A stretch of DNA of 64,000 bases, from NCBI GenBank assembly GCA_024734555.1, contig JANPWX010000038.1:4214454-4278453 (forward strand), in the 5' to 3' direction. Made by a program: the position numbers and the translations under genes. The stretch's first letter is position 1, and every line of letters begins with the position of its first letter. The notes below the pieces were generated by a model, which ran no database searches, had not been told where the DNA came from, and saw nothing but the letters and a program-made list of their open reading frames with translations. Positions 1 through 11,660 of the stretch are shown here, piece by piece. The stretch comes from Trochalopteron elliotii. Lineage: Eukaryota; Chordata; Aves; Passeriformes; Leiothrichidae.

Positions 1-830
1 TTGAAGTACCAGCTTTAAGGAGTGAATTGCCATCAAACCGCCTTCTTCCTTTATCTTTAAATTAGAAAGTCCAGGTAAGCTTTAAGGTATGGCTGCCTAG
101 AACTGCCTCTGGTACTCCTACAAAAATTATTTCCTTCAGGCACAAATTATAGCTGAAATCATATCTCTCATATATTAACTTGATTATAGGCCAGGATCTT
201 TGTACTGTGATCACATAAAAAGGGATGAAGAATTTCCCACAAAAAAAGCACTCAAGCAGTAATCATACATTTGAAAGCAGAAAATGGAACTGCTCAATGT
301 TACCAAGCTTCAAGAAAAGACTGAATCCTCTGTTTAAAATCCATTACACCAAAAAATGGTGAAATTTTCCTCAGACTATGGGAAGCATAGTAGCTGCAGG
401 TTACAATAGGTAAGTCTCACCCACATAATTTCAATGGAGTAGAAGCAAAAAAAAGGCACACTATATTCAGAACAATATGATCACTTTAATTTTCCTTTAT
501 AAAAACTTAGTTTTACAGAGGTCAGCCTAAGGAGCAGATGTGTTGATTATGTCTCTCACGCTGACTATGAAATAGAGAGCACCCTCCAGATTGTGAGAGC
601 AAAAAAAAGAAATGGTAGGGCCTTCTCCCAGCTCATGGAGCTTTTTGTGTAGCAGGTACATGGAGCTTGTAGATGTCTCGCTATTGATTACTTTTGTTCC
701 TCAATGCAGGCAGAGTCAGCTACAAGTCAGAAACTTGTAGCTTTAACTTTTTGGAAATCCTGGCCTTTGGAGGATATCAGGATGAGCAAATTTTAAAATC
801 AAAACCAGAATTAAGGTTAACCCACTGCAA
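1..830. other. unique AT-rich non-coding sequence
   Basis: I recognise no gene or mobile element here. The stretch has several short A runs (for example near 241, 447 and 601) and no long open frame. The one detail of note is a possible 35-base exon at 375-409, bounded by an acceptor-like TTTTCCTCAG and a donor matching AG|GTAAGT. It is described under findings and is probably chance. Confidence 0.6.
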
Positions 831-882
831 ACATACATACATACATATATATACACACACATGTATATATATACACATAGGT
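831..882. repeat. CA/TA-rich microsatellite tract
   Basis: The tract begins with ACATACATAC-type tetranucleotide units and passes through alternating TA and CA runs to ATACACATAG. It is a compound, interrupted purine-pyrimidine repeat of the kind common in vertebrate intergenic and intronic DNA. It has no sign of function, and a short open frame running across it is an artefact of the repeat. Confidence 0.85.
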
Positions 883-3800
883 ATAACCCTAGGACAGATG
901 AGGCTGGCATGACTATTTTTTAATTGCTTTCCTATTTTATTGTTACTAACACTGTAACTCTACCTGTGTTACTTTAATGAAAGCTAACACTAAAATAAAA
1001 ATGAGCCTCCCTCTTCCCTTTTAATGTTCTTTTAATACCTGGGGTTTAGAATAAATAATGCAAACTGTTTATTGAAACATGGCCATAAATTATAAATTGC
1101 AGGCCATGCTTACTTTTAAGACCAAAGAGCTGTGGAAGGTAAAATGTGTAGTTTTAGATCCACATAGGAATGACCTCTTGTTTTAAACACAAGAATATTA
1201 TATCAATTCCCTCACCAATCCACTAACCAGTGATGCAGGTAGGTGCTTCTATCAACACTTCATCCTTCAGGGAGCAACACATCACCATTTGTGTAGTTTT
1301 GCAAAAAAAGAAACCAAACAATTTTGTCTCATACAACAACCCTGTGATTATCACTGAGGGTCACAGAGTTCACAAATGAGGTCAGTTCTTCCCTTGAAAA
1401 CTTTTTCAGAACAACACACTGAATAGTTTGCAACCCAAAGGCTAACCAAAACAAGTGTGGGCCTGCTTTTTCCTGTCTTATCATCCCTCTTCTTCCTTTC
1501 GTGACATTTTAATGAACTATCAGATGTTCCCTGATTCCCAGTCTGTAGGCTAAGTGGCAGCATTCAGAAGCACCTCATGCTTATTTTATTAATTTCAACA
1601 AGTTCATTCCTTGATCATTTGAATTAATTCCAGTGTCCTTACAATAGAGTTTTGGTACCATACCTATCAGAACAGAACCTGTAGTCAGGAGGAGGTTGTT
1701 CACAATATACTGCAGTCCCTAGCATTCAATAGGTTTAATTCTTACTCAGATCCAGCTGAGAAATGGCTGATCTAGTGTCCAGGTACAAGCATGAACACAC
1801 ATGCTTCTTCCAGCCACTGTGTTTCTCAGCCTAAAAATTTGTAGAAAGTCAATTCCATTGCATTCTTCCCTTCAGTGACACAGGCACAGGAGAAACTTTG
1901 AAATTAAAAAAGCCCTAAATCAAGTCTTGTATAACAGCTGTTAGCTGATAATGCCTGGCTTTGAATTAAGAAACCCCAAACCACCAAACCCTTACTAAAT
2001 GTCTGTTTCTAGTATAACATGCTTAGAAGGAAGTCCTACTGTTTCTGGTCACCCACCTGGAGCAGACTAGATGGCTTTATGATCAGATTCATCTGCTTTC
2101 ATTCACCACAGTGGTATCATACATGTTACTTAAAGTGTTTGCTGCAATCTGGAATTGTCAGTAATATGGTGTCTGGAAAGAGTGAAAACTCCATACAGGA
2201 CTTCTCATCCTTGTTGCCCTTATCTGCTACCATGTCTTTGCAATGAGATTCTGCAGCTGACAGAAAATTCTGCAGCTGCTCTCCTCTCCGTGCTCCTGAC
2301 TCTTTAAAATGAGTTTGTGCTAGGAGAACCCTTAACCAACAGAAGAGTTTTTAAGTTGTCAAAATGTTGTCATCCTGATACCCACCCTAACAAAAGCATA
2401 GATTTTACCTTCAGGAAGCATTGTAAAAAGCAATGACAACACTAATCTGTTAGGAATGTAAAATTAAAATAAAATTTCAAGAAGGTACCAAAACCAAAGA
2501 GGTTTCAGAATAGTGTTATTTACAACACCCAGACAGAAGTGGCACAAACAGCACTGATGTTCTAGAGGATCCCGAAGCAGAAGCTGTGAGAATGCAGACA
2601 AGCACCCCAAGGACTAGTTAAGCTGTGTTTGAGCATTGTGCAATAAGGTCAGGGCAAACTTCACTTTAATCCATCTGTATCATTTATCATTTATGCTGCT
2701 TATAACTCCAGCTGTGCAGACCCAACACACCATGGCTTTCTTCTAGCCGTGGTCTGTTAGGAGGTGACAGGAACTGAAACTCAGCTTCCCAAGTTGCTGT
2801 ATCTGTTGAAGAGATTTCACCTGTGTGCAAGCCACCAGCACAGACTGATGCAAGAGGGAATATTTGTGGTAAAGTGACTGAGCCAAGACACTGAGAAACC
2901 AACCACCCACCTTTCAGTTTTATATTATGGGCAACACCATAATGTATTGCAGAAAAACAGTATGGATCCAGGGGATCAATAACTGATTATCAGATCTAGG
3001 GTTGTTTGTTTGACACTTTTAAAAGGATCAGGTCTTTCTGAAGTAAGGACCATGGCATAAAAAGTGCAGAAGGTAGGAGCTCTGGCAGGTGAGTGTCACT
3101 ATTCAGGAAGCCTTGGTGTCTCTGTGAGACAGTTCCCTTAGGGAATTCTAATGGAAAAGCTTTGAAATTTTGAGGATAAAATCCACTAGGAAGACTTGGC
3201 TCTAACAGAACTAAAAGACAAAGAATTTCAATGAAAGCCACCTATGCTTGATCAAACAATCCCACCTCGCATCCCTTTCCCTTGCTTACCCCAAGGTCAC
3301 ACCTTGCCACCACCTCTGTGCTCACCTGCATCCTCCCTCTCCCACCATCACAAAACATGCTGCTTTTCCCTTTCAGTCCATTCACTACTCTCCCTCATAA
3401 AAGGCCAACATTCATGGTACTGACTACTGCTCTCTCTTATCTTCTTGCTCTCTGTAGTCTGATCTGGTAGCACAGGGGCTACCAGGCCAGAACCTCTCTC
3501 CCCACAGCAATCCTCCTCATTTGTGCTCTTCCAAGTCATGGAAATGATTTGGCCTTACAGAAACTGAGGTTCTTTGGTTCCTATGAGCATTACTTTCCTC
3601 TGCCTTCTCAAAACAAAGCAAAGGAAGCCAAGACGACTAGGAATAAATAAGAAAATAAGCAAGAGCTCTCACTCAGACAACTGCTGACATCTCTCCAGCA
3701 TTAACAGCAATAGGGTTTTGTAGGATAAAAGAGTGGATCAAAAGTGTTTCCAAAAATCCTAAATTGCTGAAATTTAGTTTAGGTGTGGTTATAATCTTAT

Positions 3801-5857
3801 GAGATACATGGAACAAGAAGGTGGGTCCAGAGGAACCCATTTGCATTGGTTAGCCAATGTTAGCTGCTCCACCGAGCCAGGGTCAGGCAAAGGATCAGTG
3901 TCTGCTCTTGGGTTTCAGTCCTTCCTTCTCCAAGGCCAGTTGCTAGCTCAGTGTAATACCTTTTTGGGATATGAAGGACTGGAAAAGCTCAGCACAGCTT
4001 TGTTGGCTGACTGGGCTGAAAATGAAGTGCTTTATTTTCAGATCCAGAACATTACACACCTGCTTTCAAAGCTGTCTGACAAGAATTTATATTCTTTTGA
4101 TTGGCAAAAGGAATATTATAATATTGTCTTTGAAGGCTGTTAATTTACAACTGGAATCATCATGTTTTAAATGCTGTGGTATTAGCTGTTACTGTGATCA
4201 CTGTCAGCAAAAAATACACAGACAAAAGTATCCCCTTTCACCTCTCAAAAATGCATTGTGGAGAACAGATGGAAGCAGCAAGGTCGGGAATGGTGGAGAA
4301 AAGCCAGACCTAGCAGCCTCAGAGGGCTGCCTAGGAAGTGTTTTCCCCTCATGACAAAAGGATGATTTCACTGAGACCCTCTCAGTAAGTGTGAAATCCA
4401 TCTTACTGGGGAATGTGCCCCAAAAAAGACTTGAAACTGTCAAGGATATCTGATCTCCAGAAGGCCTCCAGAGAGGTCAGCTAGCTTGTGCAGTCACCTC
4501 TGTAAACAGGGGGGGAAATCTCAGAGTAAATAAAAATGTGAATTTCTGTTGCCTCTAAGTATAAAACCAAATTGTTTACCCCCACCTCTCCACTCTTTTT
4601 TGTGAGGGGGCGAATAATTGACCTTTCAGCCTTCCCTATTCAGGAAGATGTTTTTCTATCACACTTCTGTGCTCTTCCTCCAACAGACTGTAAAAACACA
4701 GAAAAACAGGTTGGGAGGACATATCTTTTAAAGGGTTTATGTATGTTACAGGAAAAGGCACTTAATTGTTGGCAGGTGGAAAACCTGACTGTGGGTGATC
4801 CAGCCTTGATGACAGTCCAGAGAAAATACAGGGACATAGCTTCATAGCACATTTGTGCTTGCCATTACTTTAAGGATTAATAATTAGGATTTAAATGAAA
4901 TAAATCCAATCAATATTTCTTCACAAGAGAAAGATTTTAGTACTCTACAGCTATGACCCATGTTGCTTTTATCTCATATAAACTAACCAGATGCAATTGC
5001 TTCTTTCCAGTAAGCTTTGTGAATCTATCCACATCTCATCATTTCTGTCAGCTCACTTGGTATGATTTAAGCTAAAATCAAACCCTTTGTAGCCAAACCC
5101 TCTTCTTTAAATGGAAATATTTGTCCTTTCTGCCTTCAATGAGTTTATTTTCTAAGGAAGCCTTAATTGGTCCAAAACACCTTAAAATGCATGCTGTGAA
5201 TTCACATTTGGGAAAGTATGTCACTGTCCACATTTAAAACCAAACTTAAGAATACTTTAAGACTGTAGAAGAATGCATGGCAGTATAATTGATTCCAGCC
5301 ACATTAACAGTCACAAAAATCTGTGGTGCTTTACTAGGGAAGTAATGGGTTGTGAATAATTTATTTTTCATTCCTCACTCGCAGGTGATGGGGATTAACC
5401 TGGCTATTTCAAATGAGTTTTAGATTATTTTAGAGTGTTGAATAATATCCTGTTTGAAGGCAGCTATTATACGTCAACAAGCCAATGTTTGTGCAGCAGG
5501 TCATTCAGAAGTGAGAGGAAATTCTGACCACATACTCAGAGTTCAAGAGCTGAATATTTTATGAACTTTGCCTATAATACAGGGAATAAACTCAAAATGC
5601 TTTCCTTCATTCCCGTTCTTTCTTCTTCTAATTCCCCCTTCTTCTATGCCTTTTAACACTCTAGTGTCACACTAGGTGCTCTTCTCTGGAAACACAAGAA
5701 TACACATTATCACCTCTGTTCTAGTAAGCACCACAGAACTTCCGGCTCTAAAGCAAGCCTATGTAAAATTAAACATTGCTGTCACTAAGTAAATATCAGT
5801 GCCTTATGGTTACAGCTACAAAATTGCTCACTAATGACCAGGTGTGGCTGATTGCAG

Positions 5858-5939
5858 GAGCAGCTGTCCTTGCTCACAGAGGAGAAGCACTGCTTCCAAG
5901 TCACAGCTTGGACCCGTGCCACGGAGCTGATGCAAGCAG
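5858..5939 (+). other. candidate 82-base exon, unrecognised
   Basis: The stretch is preceded by GATTGCAG and followed by CAG|GTGTGC, so both ends could be splice sites. The frame starting at 5858 is open through 27 codons. An in-frame TGA lies just upstream and an in-frame TAG shortly downstream, so any use would require splicing. The translation has a soluble-protein composition (it begins EQLSLLTEEKHCF), and the stretch is richer in CpG than its surroundings. Against it, the polypyrimidine tract is poor, a second frame is also open, and I recognise no protein family. It is most likely a chance frame. Confidence 0.1.
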
Positions 5940-7798
5940 GTGTGCCTCCAGTATAGCGTCTAGCAAGGTAAACACATGCAACGGAGCATGGGTATGGGAA
6001 TGCTTCTCAAAACTCTGAATAGTCACAAAAACATTTTTCCCAGTGTTATTCATATATCTGCTAGTGCTGTTCATCATCCTGCTTACCTCTTGTCAGGAAT
6101 CACCATTTCTAAACTTGCCTCCTTCCAAAGAGCTGTTGAATGTCAAATCAGTTACTTGGGCAGCAAGGAATGAGACAAGTTCCTGCAATGGCAGTCTGGC
6201 CAGAAAAAAATTGCTGGCCACAGTGGCATTGGTAATCTCAGCCATTTCTCCCCCAATTGCTGAAACAAAGACTCTACAAGGGTTTCTGCAAGAGATTTTG
6301 AGGCAGATTTTATCACATTAAGTTCACTTTCATTTGATCAGAGGGCCTAGAGCAGCTCAGATCTCCATTCAACGCAGTGTTCTCATTAACATTAGGTTTG
6401 GGTTTGCTTTTAGTGTGCGTGTATGTATTAAGACCATCCAGATATGGCCTATTCCACTTCATTACTACAGAACGGGAACACAAGACCCTTGTAGGAAACT
6501 GCTATTAAAAGAGGAAGTGATTCTTCTTGTTGGGTGTAAAAGCAGATAGGAAAGCAACAATCCAGCCTCTCTAAGCCCTCCCTGTTGTGTCTGGGCAAGG
6601 GCAACAATGCTGCTTCACCCAGACTGATTTTCTTACAAAGAGACACTGTTCAGACAGATCCAAATTCTCTTTTTGGCCATTTTGAAGTGACAACATAGTT
6701 AATAGAGCCTGCTTCCCCTGAAGTGGTTAATATCTAGGCAACCTTGAATTTCTCCAGGCTCCCCTAGCCCATACATGAGGCAAGATATTTCTGCCTGAGG
6801 GAAGATGTAGTCCCACAGGGACATTAATAGGAGTATTTGCTCCCATTTTCTGAGCATTGGGTTTACACCTGAGAAAAGGCAGAAGGTAAGGCCTGTCACC
6901 TTCCTCACCACAGGGATTGGGAGTGGAGACAGGAATAGACTCATCATGAGCCACATGTTGACTCAACATGCACCACAATGTGTGTGTTCCCAAAAGGCAC
7001 AGGGGAGCCTGATGAAGCACTGCTTTCCATGAGGAATGGCTCCTGGAGCCCAGCCAGTCAACACATTGCTGCCTGTCCATGCCTGTCTTTGGAGGCTTAA
7101 TCCAGGCCGTATGTGGCGAGTGCTGGGAAGAACATGTGTGTGAGCTAGAGATAAGGTGAGCCACTGAGCACATGTGAGCTCATCTAGCACATGACAGCAG
7201 TGGAAGATGAGCAGTTTGAACTGCACACAGCCAGTTGTTGCAAGCAAAAGTTGTCCCTTCGCCAGCTGATTTGGCATAAAGCCTGATACACATACACAAG
7301 TGCTCATTGAAACAGTGGCAGATGCAAGACTTCCTGGGCCTTATCCCACTCTTTGTAGACCACTACTCACATGCCCTGGGCACTGAGAGGACCTAAAGAC
7401 CCCTGGGAAGCAATGAGAAGGAAGTTTCAAAAATACCAGCTTGTCTGAAGAAGGTGTGTCAAAAAGCCTAGGTTTTTTTCTCAAATGCTATAAATGTTTC
7501 GTTTTTCTAAAATTATTGCTGAAATGTGTATTTGTATATAGCTATTGTATATATTTATACACATATGTTTAACCTGTCCTTAGAAAACCTGCCTGTGGGC
7601 ATAGCAGTGGCAAATCAAAAGGAACCCGTTACTTTTCATAAGTTATTAAATGTACTGTAAACAGTTATGTTTTAAATAGTCATTAGAGTTATTAGGAAAT
7701 ATTTGTAGGCTTAAACAACATTGTTGAAAAGCTTGAGATCAGATCCGACTCTTCTAAAGGCTATCAGATGAAGGAAATCAAAAATAATCTGTAGTCAT

Positions 7799-7806
7799 AT
7801 GCAAAT
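7799..7806 (+). promoter_or_regulatory. octamer motif (POU-type), possible
   Basis: The sequence contains a perfect ATGCAAAT, the classical binding motif of POU/Oct factors. It is followed within a few bases by GATAATTAG, which holds a homeodomain-type TAATTA-like core. The pairing resembles a POU-homeodomain enhancer site. A single 8-base match is expected by chance about once in a window this size, so function is only inferred. Confidence 0.2.
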
Positions 7807-9400
7807 GATAATTAGTAGGGAACATTTCAGACATTGTCATTACAGGAACAAAAGACGTATTTGGAACATTTACTCACAGACACCAAAAAGCCAAACCTTA
7901 TCAAGACAAAAAGCAAAACAAAAATAAGTGTTATGCAGCAGCCCATCCCTTCAAACTTGGGATTCAAACAACCTCGTCATTCCACAGGGGAGATGGTCAT
8001 TTTGCAAACAGACGTGGTTGCAAGTGGTGCCAATGGCAGAGGAAAGGAGACATTCCATACTGAGGAGGGAAAGACAAACACACGCAACCCCTCCTCTGCC
8101 TGCCCCTTCCCTGGCACAGAGGGCCAGCTGTGTCAGTGAACAACAGCATTCCTGGTCCTCAGAAACCTCTGGAAGGAATCCAGAGCCGTACGTCTATGAC
8201 TTGGCTCTCTCTCTTTTCCTGGTATAAACCTGGCTATGTATTAAATACCTGACTTGTGCCTTGCATTCTGCTTATCCTTTCTCATTCTTTTTCTTCTTCT
8301 CTGCCCCAAAACTGACTGAGATCAAGAGGAAAGAGTAAAGTGGAGCAACAATACCCCACTGCCTCCCAGAGCAAATCTTAGTAAAAAACACCAGGCATTT
8401 TCGTTTATGGCAAGTAAGGTCTTCTTGACTCTGGCTGCACATTACTGGCACCAACAAACTAGCCAAAATAATTTACTGGCTCATAGATACTAAGCTCTCC
8501 AAAAAGCCTTTTCCCTCTAGAACTTTGCAGTTGTTCTTTCCAAACCCTGAAGAACCACACCCAGTTTGTGTGAGCTCGTTTGTCAGCTATGCTCAGCACT
8601 TCACAGTGGACTTTAAAAAAAAACAGGGACCTCAGACCAGCTGCTCCACACAGACTATCCCTCAAAGCCTGAAAATCAGCCTTGTGGAGTCACAGCTACG
8701 TCAGGGCTTGCATTTGTACTGGTCACATCAGGTCCTGTGGCTGCTGATGCTCCCAGTGATTACAGCAAGTGAAGAGCAGTAATCCATTACTTTCATCACA
8801 ACACTTTTGATCATGACAGACAGAAGTGCTCTAAACATAGTACATGATTTATTCGCAGAGCTTTCTAATTTAGCCACCGAGACAGGTTAGTTGCTTAGAC
8901 TGAATATTAAGGATTTCTCTGTTAGATCAGAGTAGAGAAAGTGATTTCCATTTCTAGAAGGTAAAGCTTTTGGAAAAAAAAAAATCAGGCACAATTATGT
9001 CTCTGTTCACTACTTAGCTATTCTTCCCAGACATCAGGAGACTGGCTAATGCACGATCACATCAGGGACTCCTGCAGCTTCAGACCACTGTGTTCCTACC
9101 TATCCTGACAGAACAATCTGGGAGCTGTTCACATGTGAGCACCTAACTTGTAACTAATGGTTTGTAAGTTTTGTGAACTTTTTTGTCCTCAACTGCTTTT
9201 TTTGAGAAATGGCACTCCTTGAGAGAGAGAACAGACTGCATATATAGGTTCAGAATAGGCATGTCACGGATGCAAAGAATTTTGCTTGAATTTCTCCTTC
9301 AAAGTCTGACTCTTTCAGTCCTAAAATCTCAAAGGTAAGCCCCTCTGCTAATCCCTTCTTTAAACCATGTGTGGTGGTATTTACAATGTGTATTTGTCGT

Positions 9401-9456
9401 GTACATATATATATGTGTATATATAATGTATTTATGTCATTCATATACATATGTAT
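9401..9456. repeat. TA/TG-rich simple repeat
   Basis: Alternating TACATATATATATGTGTATA-type sequence, continuing with imperfect ATGTA/CATATAC units. This is an interrupted AT-rich microsatellite with no further meaning that I can see. Confidence 0.75.
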
Positions 9457-10639
9457 AAAAAAACACAGAGATGTTGCTGAGTTCTCAAAGGTGACTTTAA
9501 ACTAAGACTAAATACCAAACAATATTTGTATAATAACACATCACGTGTTCATAAACCTCTTAAGTGCTTTCAGCAATTGTATCTGCTGTTTAAAGATTTG
9601 GTTTCAGTAGGTCTTGATCAGATCCCAGCAGTTATAATTCAATACCAGAAATATGATAGTAATTGTTACATGTCTGTTACCATGTGTTAACTAAGCACTA
9701 CATGTATTACTACATCAATAGTCTGTTCTGGTATGAAATGTCTTATAATTCTCTCTCAAGTAATAAATGAAAAAAAAAAAAGATCTATTTCTTGAAGTCC
9801 AGTGGGAAGTGGGACTACTCTGAGTAAAAGGGCAATCAGACTCCCAATGGCAAATAGCAGTTACATCAGTGACTTTTGTGTTCAAAATAAATTATTCATT
9901 TTTTTAGCTTCATTTTGAAAAGCAATTTCTCTACTTTTACATTTTCCATTACATATTAAAACATAATTCTGTGTCTTAGAAAATTGCGAAATTATGAAGC
10001 TGAAATTGACCTTCAGACTCTGAAGTAACTACAGCTTACTTTTGGGATCCCAATGAAAACACTTAGCAGAGTGGGCTACGTTTACTTTGTAAATCATTGC
10101 TATAAAGCATAAAATGCAATTACTTTTTTTAAACTATACATAATATAAAAAGGGCAAAGAAGGCAGACAACATTTCAAATTGACATCAATTTAATTTGAC
10201 TTTATTTGAAATTAAATTCTCCATAAAATATCAGTGTCTAATGAGGAAACACATGCAAGCAATGCAAGCCCACAGACAGGCATTCCCTTCCTCAGAAATA
10301 TAAAAGTCTGAGACGGGTCATCAGAATTCAACAGCAAAGTTGTATATTAAGTCACCAGTTCAGGTCACTCTTCTGTATCGGAGGAAGATAACCTCTGCCC
10401 AACTAAAATTATGCCTCTCTTTCTGAACAATTCTATGGAAGGTATTTTTCTACATTTCACTTCACAGAAGTGCAGTTTATAACCCAGGATCTGATTCCTG
10501 ACATTGTCAGGCATAATTTGTCTGCTGCAAAACTGTTAATGGTAACAGAATGATCTAATCCTTTAGGTCTTGCAGATCTTAATTTTTATGATATGCTGTT
10601 AGCACCGAATTCTGCAGAATTACTTCCTTTCATTCGTTT
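9431..10639. other. unique AT-rich sequence with A12 run and nested inverted repeat
   Basis: A run of twelve A lies at 9770-9781, and an AATAAA lies at 9762-9767, only two bases before it. That spacing is too short for a normal polyadenylation signal and tail, and no gene-like sequence precedes it, so I do not call a retrocopy. A nested inverted repeat at 10172-10212 is listed separately. The rest is AT-rich and unremarkable. Confidence 0.5.
10172..10212. repeat. nested inverted repeat, AT-rich
   Basis: ATTTCAAAT at 10172-10180 is the exact reverse complement of ATTTGAAAT at 10204-10212. Between them ATTGA and TCAAT form a smaller inverted pair around a two-base centre (10179-10190). The sequence is nearly all A/T, so such symmetry arises easily by chance. 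A homeodomain-rich regulatory element is an alternative reading. Confidence 0.4.
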
Positions 10640-11660
10640 TAGGGATTTTCAAATTGCTGCTAGTTGTGACTATAACTTTCATTTCCTGGGGACCTGAAGC
10701 AAGACTTTGTCATTGCTCTTTCTTGCCTGGGTGTAGCAGACTGAACTGCTGTCAGTAACCACTCCTAAATCTCTGCTTCTGAAGGAAAGCTTCCTTGTTT
10801 TTCATGGCCATTTCTGTAATAAAAAATATATATTTTTCTTCCTATTGTACATGATTCTGTATGTGTACAAGTTAAAATTTACATATGATTTTGTTCACTG
10901 AAATGAAAAAATGTAGTAGGAATAAAGTAAGACTTCCTACATTTTGTATGCTCCTCTAGTTTTTCCTAACATGGATAGTGATATGTAATGACCACACCTT
11001 CAACTCAGCCTTAAAATCACCAACAAAATTGGTCAAGAGCAATCCCAGCACAGATCTTTCCATGCTTTCCATGCTGCTGCTAGGTGACCTACATTTCTAA
11101 AAACAGTCAGGACTTAAAACATTTAATGCCTAGCCAATATTTAGTTCAGAACAAAAAATTACCTGTCTAACAAGAAAAAAGGACTTTATGTTAAAAACCT
11201 CACCAAAACCTCCTAGAAACCTGGATGATATATGCCAGATTTTTCTTCCCAATATTTTAAATAAAACCTTTAAATAACTTCAAAGACCAGCTGAGGACTT
11301 TCCTCAGAAACCATATTGTTGGTCAGATTATGTAATTCTGTTTTCCCAAGCATACGTTTCCGTTTTGACTGGCCTGAAATGCTTCCCCTCTATGTAGGTT
11401 ATTGCACATTCACCTGCAAGTCCTGAGGTCACTCTTCAGTGCATTTTGAAAGTGATGCTCCCTGGTGACACTTTCACAGCAACCAGGAAGAACTCCTATT
11501 TTAAGGAATATATTGCATGTGTTTGTCAGAAGCTTTCCAGTTTTGGAGCTGAGATCCCTCACAGCTTGAGATGAACACCATCTGGTCCTGGCAGTTCACT
11601 AGAATTAAGATTCCCAAGTTGTTCCATGAATTTCTCACTGGAGGTTTCTCCCATTCTTAA
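10640..11660 (-). mobile_element. probable ancient LINE (CR1/L3 group) fragment
   Basis: Several separated segments resemble, from memory, the antisense strand of old CR1/L3-type LINEs, and they occur in the expected order. They are a stretch near 10750 ending CTCCTAAATCTCTGCTTCT, then TTCCTATTGTACATGATTC near 10840, then ATTGGTCAAGAGCAATCCC near 11025 (family form: GGTC-AG-CC-ATCCCAGTACAGATC), then CACCATCTGGTCCTGGCAG near 11580. No open frame survives and the divergence is high, so this would be a very old, inert insertion. The boundaries are approximate, and parts of the interval may not belong to the element. Confidence 0.45.

Larger units (their letters stand above)
883..9400. other. unique sequence, no recognised gene
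   Basis: Mostly AT-rich single-copy DNA. The longest open frame, on the minus strand at 6727-7173 (148 codons), lies in a patch of higher GC. It shows no domain, signal peptide or family resemblance that I can recognise, and frames of this length are expected by chance. Two features stand out: an exon-like stretch at 5858-5939 and an octamer-type motif at 7799-7806. AT-rich alternating sequence also occurs near 7527-7566. I recognise no mobile element, although very old ones could be missed by eye. Confidence 0.55.

Noticed and set aside
6727..7173. 148-codon minus-strand open frame
   Set aside because: No domain, signal or family resemblance. It lies in a GC-raised patch with overlapping frames, and the length is within chance for this much DNA.
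9762..9781. AATAAA followed by A12, like a retrocopy 3' end
   Set aside because: The signal-to-tail distance is only two bases and no gene-like sequence precedes it.
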